A stretch of DNA of 64,000 nucleotides from Globicatella sulfidifaciens DSM 15739. Its GTDB lineage: Bacteria > Bacillota > Bacilli > Lactobacillales > Aerococcaceae. Below the pieces are notes generated by a model. The model was not told where the DNA came from. It was given only the letters and a program-made list of their open reading frames with translations, and searched no databases. Shown piece by piece: positions 16,584 to 25,809 of the stretch; within the stretch, counting starts at the first letter, position 1, and every line of letters begins with the position of its first letter. A program made the position numbers and the translations under genes. The stretch covers positions 33,279 to 97,278 of the forward strand of contig NZ_FUWO01000009.1 of assembly GCF_900167405.1 (NCBI RefSeq), written 5' to 3'.

Positions 16584-16634
16584 TTGTCAGCTTAAATAGT
16601 ATCGTTTATTATTAAATTAATGAAAGCGTTATAA
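16584..16634 (+). promoter_or_regulatory. ulaG operon promoter with overlapping cre site
   Basis: TTGTCA (16584-16589), a 17-base spacer and TATTAT (16607-16612) form a near-consensus sigma-A promoter. TGAAAGCGTTATAA (16621-16634) matches the CcpA cre consensus with one mismatch and covers the expected start of transcription, a position that gives carbon catabolite repression. The ribosome site AAGGAGG follows directly. Confidence 0.75.
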
Positions 16635-16654
16635 ACGTTCAAGGAGGAATTAAA

Positions 16655-17719
16655 ATGAACATTCAAGATGTAACAAAAGAAAGTTGGTTAAAAAGTACTT
16701 TTCCAGAATGGGGTACTTGGTTAAATGAAGAGATTCAAGAAGCTGAAGTTCCCGCTGGTTCATTTTCCATGTGGTGGTTAGGTTGTACAGGTATTTGGCT
16801 AAAATCTCATGAAGGCACCAATATTTTATGTGATTTATGGACAGGTACTGGTAAGAGAACTCATGGGGCAGGGGATATGAAAAAAGGACACCAAATGATG
16901 CGAATGAGTGGTGTCAAACAATTACAACCAAATTTACGTAATCAGCCATTCGTATTAGATCCATTTGAAATTCAAAATGTAGATGCCCTTGTTGTCACTC
17001 ATATCCATTCAGATCATTTAGATATTAATACGGCAGCTGCAGTAGCCAAAAATTGTCCAAAAGCTAAATTTGTTGGACCTCAAGCAGTAGTAGACACCTG
17101 GGTAAAATGGGGTGTACCTGAAGCAAGAACTATCGTGGTAAAACCTAATGACGAATTGATGATTAAAGACATTAAAATTACCGCTTTAGAATCATTCGAC
17201 CGTACTGCTTTAGTGACTTGGGACGGTGATCCTGAATATGAATTAAAAGGTAAAATGCCACAAGATATGGATCATATCGCCGTTAATTATCTATTTACTA
17301 CATCAGGTGGCAGTGTTTATCATGCTGGTGATTCACATTTTTGTAATATGTTCGCCAAACATGGAAATGAACATAAAATTGATGTTTGTTTAGGTGCATT
17401 TGGTGAAAACCCACGTGGTATTACCGACAAACTAACATCAGTGGATATTTTAAGAATGGCAGAAAACTTAAATGCCAAAGTCGTTATTCCAGTGCATCAC
17501 GATATTTGGACAAACTTTATGGCTGATCCTCAAGAAATTGTTCAAATTTGGAAAATGAAAAAAGATCGCTTAGACTATCAATTCAATCCGTATATTTGGC
17601 AAGTAGGTGGACGTTTTAACTACCCACAAGATTTAGGAAAACTTGAATTTATGTTTTATCGTGGATTTAAAGACGCCTTCCACTATGAAAATGATACACC
17701 ATTCCCATCATTCTTATAA
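16655..17719 (+). CDS. ulaG: L-ascorbate-6-phosphate lactonase
   Basis: A 354-aa metallo-beta-lactamase-fold enzyme, the same length as E. coli Ula[11 protein letters not shown] carries the metal-binding His and Asp residues, YHAGDSHF the bridging Asp, and IPVHHD the last His. It opens the lactone ring of L-ascorbate-6-phosphate to 3-keto-L-gulonate-6-phosphate in the cytoplasm. It is the first gene of the operon, before the PTS components. Confidence 0.95.
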   Translation: MNIQDVTKESWLKSTFPEWGTWLNEEIQEAEVPAGSFSMWWLGCTGIWLKSHEGTNILCDLWTGTGKRTHGAGDMKKGHQMMRMSGVKQLQPNLRNQPFVLDPFEIQNVDALVVTHIHSDHLDINTAAAVAKNCPKAKFVGPQAVVDTWVKWGVPEARTIVVKPNDELMIKDIKITALESFDRTALVTWDGDPEYELKGKMPQDMDHIAVNYLFTTSGGSVYHAGDSHFCNMFAKHGNEHKIDVCLGAFGENPRGITDKLTSVDILRMAENLNAKVVIPVHHDIWTNFMADPQEIVQIWKMKKDRLDYQFNPYIWQVGGRFNYPQDLGKLEFMFYRGFKDAFHYENDTPFPSFL

Positions 17720-17746
17720 TTTGACATAACCGTAGGAGGATTCTTT

Positions 17747-18187
17747 ATGTTAGAAAATATCGTTGAAAAAGGCTTGTATTCCTTTCATCATCAATTTGAA
17801 AGTTGGGAAGATGCCATTAAAGCAGCCTGCCGACCTTTAGAAGAAAAAGGAATTATTTCGACCGACTATTCACAATATATTATTAATAATGTTCATGAAT
17901 TTGGACCTTATATTGTGATTGCACCTGAAATTTGCATTCCTCATGCTCAAGAAGGTAAAGGTGTGTATCAAACTGAAATTGGCTTTATGAAAACAGAAGT
18001 ACCGGTAGATTTCGGACCTAACTGTGACTATACAGCCCGCTTGTTCTTTGTTTTAGCTTCAATAAATAATGACCAACATCTTGAAAATTTAACTCAATTG
18101 GTCACTTTATTGGAAGATGAGTCTTTAGTTAAAAAACTGCTGTCAGCTCAAAACGCAGAAGATTTATTATCACTCACAAGAAAGTAG
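17747..18187 (+). CDS. ulaC: PTS ascorbate-type EIIA component
   Basis: A 146-aa protein of the mannitol/fructose EIIA fold. The phosphorylated His lies in CIPHAQEGKGV near residue 66. It carries phosphate from HPr to the EIIB component encoded two genes later. It starts 28 bases after ulaG behind GTAGGAGG and ends eight bases before ulaA. Confidence 0.9.
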   Translation: MLENIVEKGLYSFHHQFESWEDAIKAACRPLEEKGIISTDYSQYIINNVHEFGPYIVIAPEICIPHAQEGKGVYQTEIGFMKTEVPVDFGPNCDYTARLFFVLASINNDQHLENLTQLVTLLEDESLVKKLLSAQNAEDLLSLTRK

Positions 18188-18194
18188 GATTTAT

Positions 18195-19658
18195 ATGGAA
18201 ATCATTATTAATCTTTGGAAATTTTTCCAAATTAACATTTTAACCAACCCGGCATTCTTTGTTGGTTTTCTAGTGCTAATTGGTTACGTATTGATGGATA
18301 AGAAATGGTATGATGCGTTAGCTGGGTTTATTAAAGCCGTTGTTGGTTATTTAATATTAAACGTTGCGGCTGGTGGTTTAGTCTCTAACTTCCGTCCAAT
18401 ATTAGCGGGTTTAAAAGAACGTTTTGACTTACAGGCTGCGGTCATTGATCCATATTTTGGTCAATCTGCTGCGCAAAGTGCCGTTGAAGAAGCAGGTCGT
18501 TCATTTAGTTTAATGTTAATGGTCTTATTAGTCGCTTTTATTGTCAATATTATCTTAGTTATCTTTAGAAAATGGACCAAAGTACGGACCGTTTTTATTA
18601 CTGGACACATCATGGTTCAACAATCATCAACGGCCTTATGGTTAGTGCTATTTGCCTTTCCACAATTACAAGATACGCAAGTTTTAATCATTTTAGGTGT
18701 AATCTTAGGGGTTTATTGGTCAGTTTCTTCAAATTTAACAGTAGAAGCGACTCAAGATTTGACTGGTGGAGCCGGCTTAGCTATTGGGCATCAACAAATG
18801 TTTGGTGTTTGGTTAACAGATAAAGTAGCCCCTTTCTTTAAATCGAAAGATGGAAAAGGTATTGATGAAATAGAATTACCAGGTTTCTTATCGATTTTTA
18901 AAGAAAGTATTGTCGCAACGTCTATCTTAATGTTTGTCTTCTTTGGTTTGATTATGGGTATCTTGGGTAAAGACTTAATGATGACCATCGATACGACATA
19001 TGGTAGTTCAGGTGGTGCACAAAACTATGTATTCTATATTTTACAAAAATCATTAACCTTCACGGTTTATTTACAAATCTTACAACTCGGTGTTCGGATG
19101 TTCGTATCAGAATTATCAGAATCATTCCAAGGTATTTCTGATAAATTATTACCTGGATCAATGCCAGCCATTGACTGTGCAGCCGTTTATGGGTTCGGGC
19201 CAGAAAATGCGGTCACCATCGGTTTTTTATTCGGAACATTAGGACAATTTATTGCGATTATGGGGTTATTAGTATTTAAGAGTCCAGTTTTAGTTATTAC
19301 CGGTTTCGTGCCAGTATTCTTTGATAATGCAACCTTCGCAGTTTATGCAAACCATAAAGGTGGCTTTAGAGCTGCGACCATCATTCCATTTTTATCCGGA
19401 ATTATTCAAGTATTAGGGGGAGCCTTTGCCGCTTCTGTCTTCCAATTAGCAAAATATGGTGGCTGGCATGGTAACTTCGACTGGGATACCATCTGGGTCG
19501 GATTTGGATTGATGATGAAATATGGTGGTTTTATTGGCGTGGCAGCCATTCTATTAATCTTATTAGCAATACCTCAATTACAATATATGAAAAATAAAGA
19601 GCATTATTTCACCGTGGCTGAAGATTATGAAGGCTATTTAGAGGCGACTCAACAGTAA
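18195..19658 (+). CDS. ulaA: PTS ascorbate-specific EIIC permease
   Basis: A 487-aa integral membrane protein with about eleven segments, of the ascorbate-galactitol PTS EIIC family. GHIMVQQSSTALWLVLF and PGSMPAIDCAAVYGFGPENAVTIG are conserved in UlaA. It imports L-ascorbate with concurrent phosphorylation. The ATG follows AGGATTTAT directly after ulaC, and ulaB follows by 50 bases. Confidence 0.94.
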   Translation: MEIIINLWKFFQINILTNPAFFVGFLVLIGYVLMDKKWYDALAGFIKAVVGYLILNVAAGGLVSNFRPILAGLKERFDLQAAVIDPYFGQSAAQSAVEEAGRSFSLMLMVLLVAFIVNIILVIFRKWTKVRTVFITGHIMVQQSSTALWLVLFAFPQLQDTQVLIILGVILGVYWSVSSNLTVEATQDLTGGAGLAIGHQQMFGVWLTDKVAPFFKSKDGKGIDEIELPGFLSIFKESIVATSILMFVFFGLIMGILGKDLMMTIDTTYGSSGGAQNYVFYILQKSLTFTVYLQILQLGVRMFVSELSESFQGISDKLLPGSMPAIDCAAVYGFGPENAVTIGFLFGTLGQFIAIMGLLVFKSPVLVITGFVPVFFDNATFAVYANHKGGFRAATIIPFLSGIIQVLGGAFAASVFQLAKYGGWHGNFDWDTIWVGFGLMMKYGGFIGVAAILLILLAIPQLQYMKNKEHYFTVAEDYEGYLEATQQ

Positions 19659-19708
19659 TTATACATAATGAATTGTCATTATAAAAAATAATAATGGAGA
19701 TGATATAA

Positions 19709-19999
19709 ATGATCAAAGTATTAGCAGCATGTGGCAGTGGTATGGGATCAAGCCAAATTATAAAAATGAAACTAGCCAATGTTTTTAAAAAGAAAAATAT
19801 TCCGGTTGAAATCCACCATTGTGCCGTGTCGGAAGCAAAATCGCTTGCCAAACAATATGATATCGTATTTGTTTCTAAAGCATTATTGGATGTTTTTAGT
19901 GGTTTAGATTTACCTAAAACTCATGTGATAGGCTTACAAAATCTATTATCTGAAAAAGAAATCACGGAACAATTAGAAGCCATTCAGATTAAAGCATAA
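19709..19999 (+). CDS. ulaB: PTS ascorbate-type EIIB component
   Basis: A 96-aa protein with the phosphocysteine loop AACGSGMGSSQ at residues 7-17, diagnostic of EIIB of the lactose/ascorbate type. It accepts phosphate from UlaC and gives it to ascorbate in UlaA. The ribosome site is ATGGAGATG. Confidence 0.93.
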   Translation: MIKVLAACGSGMGSSQIIKMKLANVFKKKNIPVEIHHCAVSEAKSLAKQYDIVFVSKALLDVFSGLDLPKTHVIGLQNLLSEKEITEQLEAIQIKA

Positions 20000-20065
20000 T
20001 TCAAAAAACGAAAGAGGGACGTGGTGAAGAGCCCGTCCTTTTTAACGAAGAAAGGGGAAGATAAA

Positions 20066-20704
20066 ATGAGTATTCCAAATTTACAAGTCGCGTTGGATCA
20101 TTCCAATATTAAAGATGCCATTAAAGATGCGGTAGCAGTAGGACAAGATGTTGACATTATTGAAGCAGGTACCGTTTTGATGTTAGAGGTAGGGAGTGAA
20201 GTCGTTGGTGTATTACGCGAGTTGTTTCCTAATAAAACAATCGTAGCTGACACAAAATGTGCCGATGCCGGTGGTACGGTAGCGAAAAACTGTGCTAATC
20301 GTGGAGCAGACTGGATGACATGTATTTGTTCAGCAACCATCGCTACTATGAAAGCAGCGGCCAAAGAAGTAAAAGAAATACAAGTTGAATTATATGGGGA
20401 CTGGACTTATGAGCATGCACAACAATGGTTAGATGCGGGTATTAATCAGGCAATCTATCACCAAAGTCGTGATGCATTATTAGCTGGGGAAACTTGGGGC
20501 GAAAAAGATTTAAACAAAGTTAAAAAATTAGTTGAAATGGGCTTCAAAGTAAGTGTCACCGGCGGTTTAAATATCGATACTTTAAAATTATTTGAAGGCA
20601 TTGATGTATATACCTTTATTGCAGGACGTGGCATCACTCAAGCTGAAGATCCGGCGGCGGCCGCACGAGCTTTTAAAGACGAAATACGTCGTATTTGGGG
20701 GTAA
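20066..20704 (+). CDS. ulaD: 3-keto-L-gulonate-6-phosphate decarboxylase
   Basis: A 212-aa protein of the orotidine-monophosphate decarboxylase superfamily. QVALDHSN, IEAGTVLML, ADTKCADAG and YHQSRDALLAGETW are the metal and substrate motifs of UlaD/SgbH. It forms L-xylulose-5-phosphate. The frame extends back to a GTG at 20021, but the ATG at 20066 follows AAAGGGGAAG and matches the family start MSIPNLQVALD. Confidence 0.94.
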   Translation: MSIPNLQVALDHSNIKDAIKDAVAVGQDVDIIEAGTVLMLEVGSEVVGVLRELFPNKTIVADTKCADAGGTVAKNCANRGADWMTCICSATIATMKAAAKEVKEIQVELYGDWTYEHAQQWLDAGINQAIYHQSRDALLAGETWGEKDLNKVKKLVEMGFKVSVTGGLNIDTLKLFEGIDVYTFIAGRGITQAEDPAAAARAFKDEIRRIWG

Positions 20705-20709
20705 TATCC

Positions 20710-21570
20710 ATGGCTACTTTAGGAATTTATGAAAAAGCATTACCTAAAGACATCAGTTGGCTAGAACGATTGCAACTTGCCAAAGAGTTAGGATTCGATT
20801 TTGTAGAGATGTCAATTGATGAAACCGATGAAAGATTAGATCGACTTGATTGGACTTTAGATCAAATTTGTGAAATCCGTGCTGCGATTGATCAAACAGG
20901 TATCTTCATTCCATCAATTTGTTTAAGTGGTCATCGACGATTTCCGCTTGGTTCTCATGATAAAAATACCCGTGAAAAAGCATTAGACATTATGCAAAAA
21001 GCCATTAATCTGGCAAGTAAATTAGGCGTTAGAACGATACAATTAGCCGGATACGATGTTTACTATGAAGAAAAAGATGTGCTAACCAGTGCTTATTTTA
21101 TTGAAAATCTCAAGAAATCGGTTTGCATGGCAGCTGAAAAACAAGTAATGTTGTCTATCGAGATTATGGATGATCCCTATATTAACTCACTCACCAAATT
21201 TAAACAAATAAATCGGGCAGTGCCTTCACCGTGGTTACAAGTTTATCCAGATATTGGCAATCTATCCGCATGGCCAGAAAATAATGTGATTGAAGAATTA
21301 ACATTAGGCTTAGCATCTATCACGGCTATCCATCTTAAAGACACTAAAAATGTTACCGCTGATTCACCGGGCGTCTTTAAAAACGTCCCATTTGGTGAAG
21401 GGGATGTGGACTTTTTAGGATGTTTAAAAACTTTGGAACGTCTCGGATATCAAGGTGCTTTTGTTATTGAAATGTGGAGTGAAACCGATTCAGAACCAAC
21501 AGCACGTATTCAAGAAGCCAAAGATTATTTGTTACCACTTTTAGAGGAAGCGGGGTACTATTTTGACTAA
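20710..21570 (+). CDS. ulaE: L-xylulose-5-phosphate 3-epimerase
   Basis: A 286-aa TIM-barrel epimerase. FVEMSIDETDERLDRLDW, SICLSGHRRFPLGS, IEIMDDPY, YPDIGNLSAW and GEGDVDF match UlaE/SgbU and hold the metal ligands. It converts L-xylulose-5-phosphate to L-ribulose-5-phosphate. The ATG at 20710 follows GGGGGTAA at the end of ulaD; an in-frame TTG at 20695 would overlap ulaD and is less likely. Confidence 0.94.
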   Translation: MATLGIYEKALPKDISWLERLQLAKELGFDFVEMSIDETDERLDRLDWTLDQICEIRAAIDQTGIFIPSICLSGHRRFPLGSHDKNTREKALDIMQKAINLASKLGVRTIQLAGYDVYYEEKDVLTSAYFIENLKKSVCMAAEKQVMLSIEIMDDPYINSLTKFKQINRAVPSPWLQVYPDIGNLSAWPENNVIEELTLGLASITAIHLKDTKNVTADSPGVFKNVPFGEGDVDFLGCLKTLERLGYQGAFVIEMWSETDSEPTARIQEAKDYLLPLLEEAGYYFD

Positions 21571-22270
21571 AGAAATAATTAGAGAAATGAAAGAACGCGT
21601 CTTTCAAGCAAACTTACAATTACCAAACTGGGGATTAGTAAAATTAACTTGGGGAAATGTCAGTGAAATTAATCGTGAACTAGGTGTCATTGTTATTAAA
21701 CCGAGTGGTGTGGACTATCAAGCGATGACCGCAGAGCAGATGGTAGTGGTCGATTTAGATGGCAACCCATTAGAGAAAAGTTATCGACCTTCATCTGATT
21801 TACCAACTCATGTCTATTTATACAAGCATTTCGCGAATATTAAGGCTGTAGTCCATACCCATAGTACTAATGCGGTCGCCTGGGCACAAGCCGGTCGTTC
21901 TTTGCCTGTATATGGAACAACACACGCTGATACTTTTTATGGCGAAGTGCCGATTACGCGTCATCTAACAAGTGAAGAAGTCATAGAAGCTTACGAATGG
22001 AATACTGGCAAAGTCATTGTGGAAACTTTTGAAAATCAAAACCTTGATCCCTTAGCTATTCCAGCAGTGTTAGTCAATGGCCATGGTCCTTTTACATGGG
22101 GAACCACTACGCAAAAAGCCATCGAAAACAACTTAGTTTTAGACGAATGTTGTCAAATGGCACAGATGACTGAAGCCGTTCGTTCAAACGCAGAAAAATT
22201 ACCCCAATATGTGCTTGATAAACATTATTATCGCAAACACGGTGTTAATGCGTATTATGGACAAAATTAA
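21563..22270 (+). CDS. ulaF: L-ribulose-5-phosphate 4-epimerase
   Basis: A 235-aa class II aldolase-fold enzyme. TWGNVS, KPSGV, VVHTHSTNAVAWAQAG (zinc His pair) and NGHGPFTWG (third His) are conserved, and the end RKHGVNAYYGQN matches UlaF/AraD. It yields D-xylulose-5-phosphate for the pentose phosphate or phosphoketolase route. The start is a TTG at 21563, eight bases after GGGG and overlapping ulaE by eight bases; no ATG gives a full N-terminus. Confidence 0.92.
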   Translation: MTKEIIREMKERVFQANLQLPNWGLVKLTWGNVSEINRELGVIVIKPSGVDYQAMTAEQMVVVDLDGNPLEKSYRPSSDLPTHVYLYKHFANIKAVVHTHSTNAVAWAQAGRSLPVYGTTHADTFYGEVPITRHLTSEEVIEAYEWNTGKVIVETFENQNLDPLAIPAVLVNGHGPFTWGTTTQKAIENNLVLDECCQMAQMTEAVRSNAEKLPQYVLDKHYYRKHGVNAYYGQN

Positions 22271-22306
22271 ATCAAAATATTAATCGTAAATTAAATATAA
22301 AAACAA

Positions 22307-22361
22307 GAGGCTACGCAGACGAAGCGAGAATCGTTTGATTTTCTCCTTCTTGACCACTCCC
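22307..22361 (+). repeat. Dispersed hairpin element, module B
   Basis: It carries the landmarks GCAGACGAAGCGAGAATC, the reversed TGATTTTCTCC and TTGACCACTCCC, so it is a single module B. It lies between ulaF and the operon terminator. Confidence 0.75.
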
Positions 22362-22391
22362 AATCGACAACAATAGCATAGTTTATAATAG

Positions 22392-22425
22392 GAGACTGGA
22401 TAGAAATAATAATCTATCTGGTCTC
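22392..22425 (+). terminator. Terminator after the ula operon
   Basis: GAGACTGGATAGA pairs with TCTATCTGGTCTC around a short loop, followed by ATATTTATTTT. It lies 120 bases after the ulaF stop, beyond the module B repeat. Confidence 0.65.
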
Positions 22426-22523
22426 ATATTTATTTTAATAAACTAGTTAAACTTTTCACAAATCCATTGAAAATCCACTAGCTTAGTGATAAAATTAATT
22501 TATAAGAAAAGGAGAGGGTTTTC

Positions 22524-23183
22524 ATGAGAGAGAAATTTTTAGCAAGAGATTATGTTAATAATGACTATAAAGATATCGTATTCAATCGTCGTTCTTGTCG
22601 CCGATTTGACCCTAGTCAAAGTATCAGTCGTGATGAAATCGTCGAAATGTTAGATGAAGCGACAATTACACCATCCGCATGTAACTTACAATCATGGCAC
22701 TTTGTCGTCGTTGATAATGAAGAAGCTCGTAACAAAGTCAAAGCAATCACGATGCCGTTTAACTACCCTCAATTAGAAACAGCACCAGTTACAATCTTTA
22801 TATTAGGCGATACTCACTCACATAAAGTTTATCGCGAAGTTTGGACCAAAGTGTATGAAGAGGGCAAAATTACCAAAGAAAAATTAGACGCCATCTTCAA
22901 TTCATTTTTACCATTATATGAGAAAGCTGATCGCGACTTTTTAATTAAAGATGCGACCTTAGACAGTTCAATGTTAGCAATGCAATTATTATTGGTTGCT
23001 AGAGCACACGGATATGAAGCAAATGCATGGGCAGGCTATAATTCAAAAGACTTAGTTTCAACTTTAGAACTTGATAGCGAACGTTTTGTACCCATTATGG
23101 CCATTTCAATTGGTAAACCAGGCGAAGGACCACTTGAATCAACACGTTATGATGTTAATTCTAAAATTAACTTTTTAGCATAA
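22524..23183 (+). CDS. Nitroreductase-family FMN oxidoreductase
   Basis: A 219-aa protein with NRRSCRRFDPSQSISRDEIVEMLDEATITPSACNLQSWHFVV at its start, the FMN-binding and dimer motif of the nitroreductase family, and GYEANAWAGY in the C-terminal half. Such enzymes reduce nitro compounds, quinones or flavins with NAD(P)H; the physiological substrate is unknown. It forms a single-gene unit with ribosome site AAAGGAGAGG and its own terminator. Confidence 0.88.
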   Translation: MREKFLARDYVNNDYKDIVFNRRSCRRFDPSQSISRDEIVEMLDEATITPSACNLQSWHFVVVDNEEARNKVKAITMPFNYPQLETAPVTIFILGDTHSHKVYREVWTKVYEEGKITKEKLDAIFNSFLPLYEKADRDFLIKDATLDSSMLAMQLLLVARAHGYEANAWAGYNSKDLVSTLELDSERFVPIMAISIGKPGEGPLESTRYDVNSKINFLA

Positions 23184-23192
23184 AAATATGAG

Positions 23193-23226
23193 ACCATTAG
23201 AAGCAGGAGAGAGTGCTTTTAATGGT
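23193..23226 (+). terminator. Terminator of the nitroreductase gene
   Basis: ACCATTAGAAGCA pairs with TGCTTTTAATGGT around an eight-base loop, followed by TTTTT. It begins ten bases after the stop codon. Confidence 0.85.
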
Positions 23227-23322
23227 TTTTTAGTACAAATAATTAATCAAAAGTACCGTTAAATTGCTTATAAATGGGTGATGATTTGATATAATAAATA
23301 AAAATAACTAGGAGGATGCTAA

Positions 23323-23886
23323 ATGAAGAAATGGAAAGAAATTAATTTAGTTGATGACCCCAATACGTTAAAAAGGTTAAGTCGTTATTCACTCATTATT
23401 CTTATTGCATCCGTCATTATATTGCAAGTGATTATCGGCATTTTGCAAGCTTTTTACCAGTTTAGTAAAGCGTCAATTCCATTAGATATTAAGCAAATTT
23501 TTATTGAACTGATTAGTTTTGTGGCTCTGTTTATGATGAACTTAATCATTCACGAAGCAATTCATGGCTTCTTCTTTAAACTATTTGATCCAAATGCTAC
23601 AGTTAAGTTTGGCTATCAAACCGGAATGGTATACGCATCAAGTCCGGGCAGTCGTTATACACGCACTCAAATTATCGTTATCGCATTAATGCCTTGTTTA
23701 ATCATTACTTTGACATTAATCGCTTTATTTCCTATTGTAGTACCTCATTTAGCTTTATTTGATATACTAACCGCAACGCATCTATCTACTTGTATCGGGG
23801 ATTTTTATTTAATAAACCAATTGTTAAAAGCACCAAAAGATGTGAAGGTCGAAGATACTAAAAAGGGCATTACCTTATATTTATAG
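23323..23886 (+). CDS. DUF3267 membrane protein (putative zinc metalloprotease)
   Basis: A 187-aa protein with four likely membrane segments (about residues 23-45, 60-75, 115-140 and 143-160). The HEAIHGFFF motif at the end of the second segment is an HExxH zincin motif, as in the DUF3267 family, which has been proposed to be a membrane metalloprotease. Substrate unknown. Ribosome site CTAGGAGGATG. Confidence 0.8.
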   Translation: MKKWKEINLVDDPNTLKRLSRYSLIILIASVIILQVIIGILQAFYQFSKASIPLDIKQIFIELISFVALFMMNLIIHEAIHGFFFKLFDPNATVKFGYQTGMVYASSPGSRYTRTQIIVIALMPCLIITLTLIALFPIVVPHLALFDILTATHLSTCIGDFYLINQLLKAPKDVKVEDTKKGITLYL

Positions 23887-23958
23887 ATTTGGAGCAACTT
23901 ATGTCTTTATATGTATCAAACTTTTAAGTATTCTATTTAAATGAAGAGATAATATGAA

Positions 23959-24134
23959 GGGAGGCTGGGCATAAACCTGATAAATTTAGTTAAGATTATT
24001 GTTCATTAATTAATAGCGCAGTGGTTGAGTGGTCTCAAAAGGCGTCTTAACGACTTATTTGAGACCTACTCAACTGTGCGGGGGTGGGCAGACGAAGCGA
24101 AAATTAAATAATTTTCTACTTCTTGCCCACTCCC
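23959..24134 (+). repeat. Full-length dispersed hairpin element, modules A and B
   Basis: The most complete copy in the window, 176 bases. It begins GGGAGGCTGGGCATAA and ends TTGCCCACTCCC, so its ends are imperfect inverted repeats. Module A (24016-24080) is a long hairpin: GGTTGAGTGGTCTCAAA pairs with TTTGAGACCTACTCAAC, with GCGCAG and CTGTGCG at the base. Module B (24082-24134) is the second hairpin, GGGTGGGCA to TGCCCACTCCC with GAAAATTA/TAATTTTC inside. It has no coding capacity and lies outside genes. Confidence 0.85.
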
Positions 24135-24847
24135 TTAGAGGCAAGTTATTGATCCTTCATTAAAATTAATATCCCTTATTTAACGTCGTTTCATGAATAA
24201 TCACCCACGTTAATGATTGAAAGAAGCTTAAAACGCGAATTAATGAATTAGTTGCAACAAACAGTCCGATGCATTAGACATATAGACTACATTATAACAA
24301 CATAAAAACGAGTGGGGAGTCGTGCTGGAAAAATAATATATTTGGGTTAACATAATATACATTACATTTCGATAGTGGTAATTTATAACTTAATTTATAA
24401 ATATAATTTTTAACTGCTATATTAATAACAATACAACGTCATCCATAATTTAATCTCATTCAAACAAACTCGATCGTTGCATTCATTGATATACATCGTT
24501 TGTTAGAGCTGACTAACCTTATTAAATTGATTGTTTCATAAGTATCTTGAATTGTAGTCCATTAAACAAATTTGATCTACATCGTATATTAGCATTAATT
24601 ACATGTTCTTCATCGATACCATTTGATAATCCAAATGATATATTTTGTTCCTACATCTATCATATTAGCATTTATTTTGTAGTTCCATTTTAATGTTACG
24701 ATACATTTAGATTCAATCATTCATCATTTGATTGTTGTTAAGATCTGTGATGCCTCATTTAACACTTCAGCTAGCATTTACAACCGGATCAAACTTTTAT
24801 TAGTATAAATATTGATGATAACCATTCGTCTTTATGATTAGAATAAA
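24135..24847. other. AT-rich stretch without a recognisable gene
   Basis: About 710 bases between the repeat and the terminator of the small gene. No open frame with a ribosome site is visible on either strand. Loosely similar segments recur, for example CTACATCGTATATTAGCATT near 24580 and CTACATCTATCATATTAGCATT near 24652, which suggests a decayed repetitive or coding sequence. I recognise nothing in it. Confidence 0.4.
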
Positions 24848-24884
24848 AAATACCGGTCAGAAATTAATTCTCTGTCCGGTATTT
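24848..24884 (-). terminator. Terminator of the isolated small gene
   Basis: AAATACCGG pairs with CCGGTATTT, extended by CAGA/TCTG. On the minus strand it is followed by a U run (plus-strand A at 24845-24850). It starts seven bases after the stop codon of the small gene. Confidence 0.85.
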
Positions 24885-24890
24885 GTAACA

Positions 24891-25079
24891 TTATTTAAAT
24901 AATCTGTCAAACCAATTTGCTTTTCTTACAATAATCGAGGTGTTTTCATTGGGTGTATAAACTTTACGATTTTCCTGAACCTCCTCGGTATTTAAGAAAC
25001 TTACTGGTTGGTATTTACAACTTCTAGCCATTGTTTGGATAATTAATTTGGGTTGTTTTTTCACTGTATTTTGTTCCAT
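24891..25079 (-). CDS. Small hypothetical protein, 62 aa
   Basis: The protein begins MEQNTVKKQPKLIIQTMARS and ends WFDRLFK. It has no signal peptide or membrane segment; it is basic, with a short amphipathic end. No family is recognised. Evidence that it is real: ribosome site AAAGGAAAAGGATC before the ATG, a sigma-A promoter 45 bases upstream, and a terminator directly after the stop. It stands alone in a gene-poor region. Confidence 0.65.
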   Translation of the reverse strand: MEQNTVKKQPKLIIQTMARSCKYQPVSFLNTEEVQENRKVYTPNENTSIIVRKANWFDRLFK

Positions 25080-25124
25080 GATCCTTTTCCTTTCAAAAAA
25101 ACATCTAATGCAACCTACAGTTAT

Positions 25125-25153
25125 ATTGTAACATATTTCACTAAATTTCACAA
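25125..25153 (-). promoter_or_regulatory. Promoter of the isolated small gene
   Basis: On the minus strand TTGTGA (25148-25153), a 17-base spacer and TACAAT (25125-25130). The distance to the ATG is 45 bases. Confidence 0.65.
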
Positions 25154-25558
25154 TAAAGATTAGATTTAAAACATCTTAATTCATTTTCATAAAATGATGA
25201 TTAACTTTATAATGTATGCGCTTATATAAGTATTTTCAAAGTTTATATTAATCAGATTATCATTATTAATTAAATGATTTTTCACAATCTGTTTAACATT
25301 GCTAACTTTTTTATTAATTCTAAATTATCAATTTAAAATGATGATTCTTAATAAGCAAATGATTAGAAACTCCATTTAATCAAAGAGTAAAAACTGGCAA
25401 TGTCTTATTTGCCGCCCTGTTCTTCATTTGACTTTTTAATCCTGGATTAACGACATCTTTTGTCAATATTTTTCCACTTTAAAATAGATACTATCAGATT
25501 TTTCCTATTTTCTAATTAAAATAAAATTTAAGCCAGTATCGTTATATTTAGTATTAAT
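25154..25558. other. AT-rich stretch without a recognisable gene
   Basis: About 400 bases between the small gene's promoter and the next repeat. No open frame with a start signal, no clear hairpin and no recognisable element was found. Confidence 0.4.
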
Positions 25559-25613
25559 GGGGCTGGGCAGATGAAGCGAAAATCAACTGATTTTCTACTT
25601 CTTACCCACTCCC
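25559..25613 (+). repeat. Dispersed hairpin element, module B
   Basis: GGGGCTGGGCAG, ATGAAGCGAAAATCA, TGATTTTCTACTTC and TACCCACTCCC occur in order. Stem arms GAAAATCA/TGATTTTC are perfect. Confidence 0.8.
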
Positions 25614-25645
25614 TAACTAAATTATGATCAATACTAGCTTGTTTT

Positions 25646-25796
25646 GCGGCTGGACAAAAACTTAAAGTTCCGTTTGGTTCAATTAGCCCAGTGGTTAAAT
25701 AGCATTAAGTAAGTATCAAATGGCATATTTTAAAGACATATTTGATATCTAGTCGATTGGAAAGGAAGATCGACCATCAATCGATGGCCCACTCCC
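25646..25796 (+). repeat. Divergent copy of the dispersed element
   Basis: It starts GCGGCTGGACAAAAAC and ends ATGGCCCACTCCC, matching the ends of the full element, and contains GCCCAGTGGTT as an eroded module A. The interior differs and carries another hairpin, GATCGA/TCGATGG. It ends about 13 bases before the stop of the converging ATPase gene. Confidence 0.55.
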
Positions 25797-25809
25797 TTTT
25801 ATATAGTCA

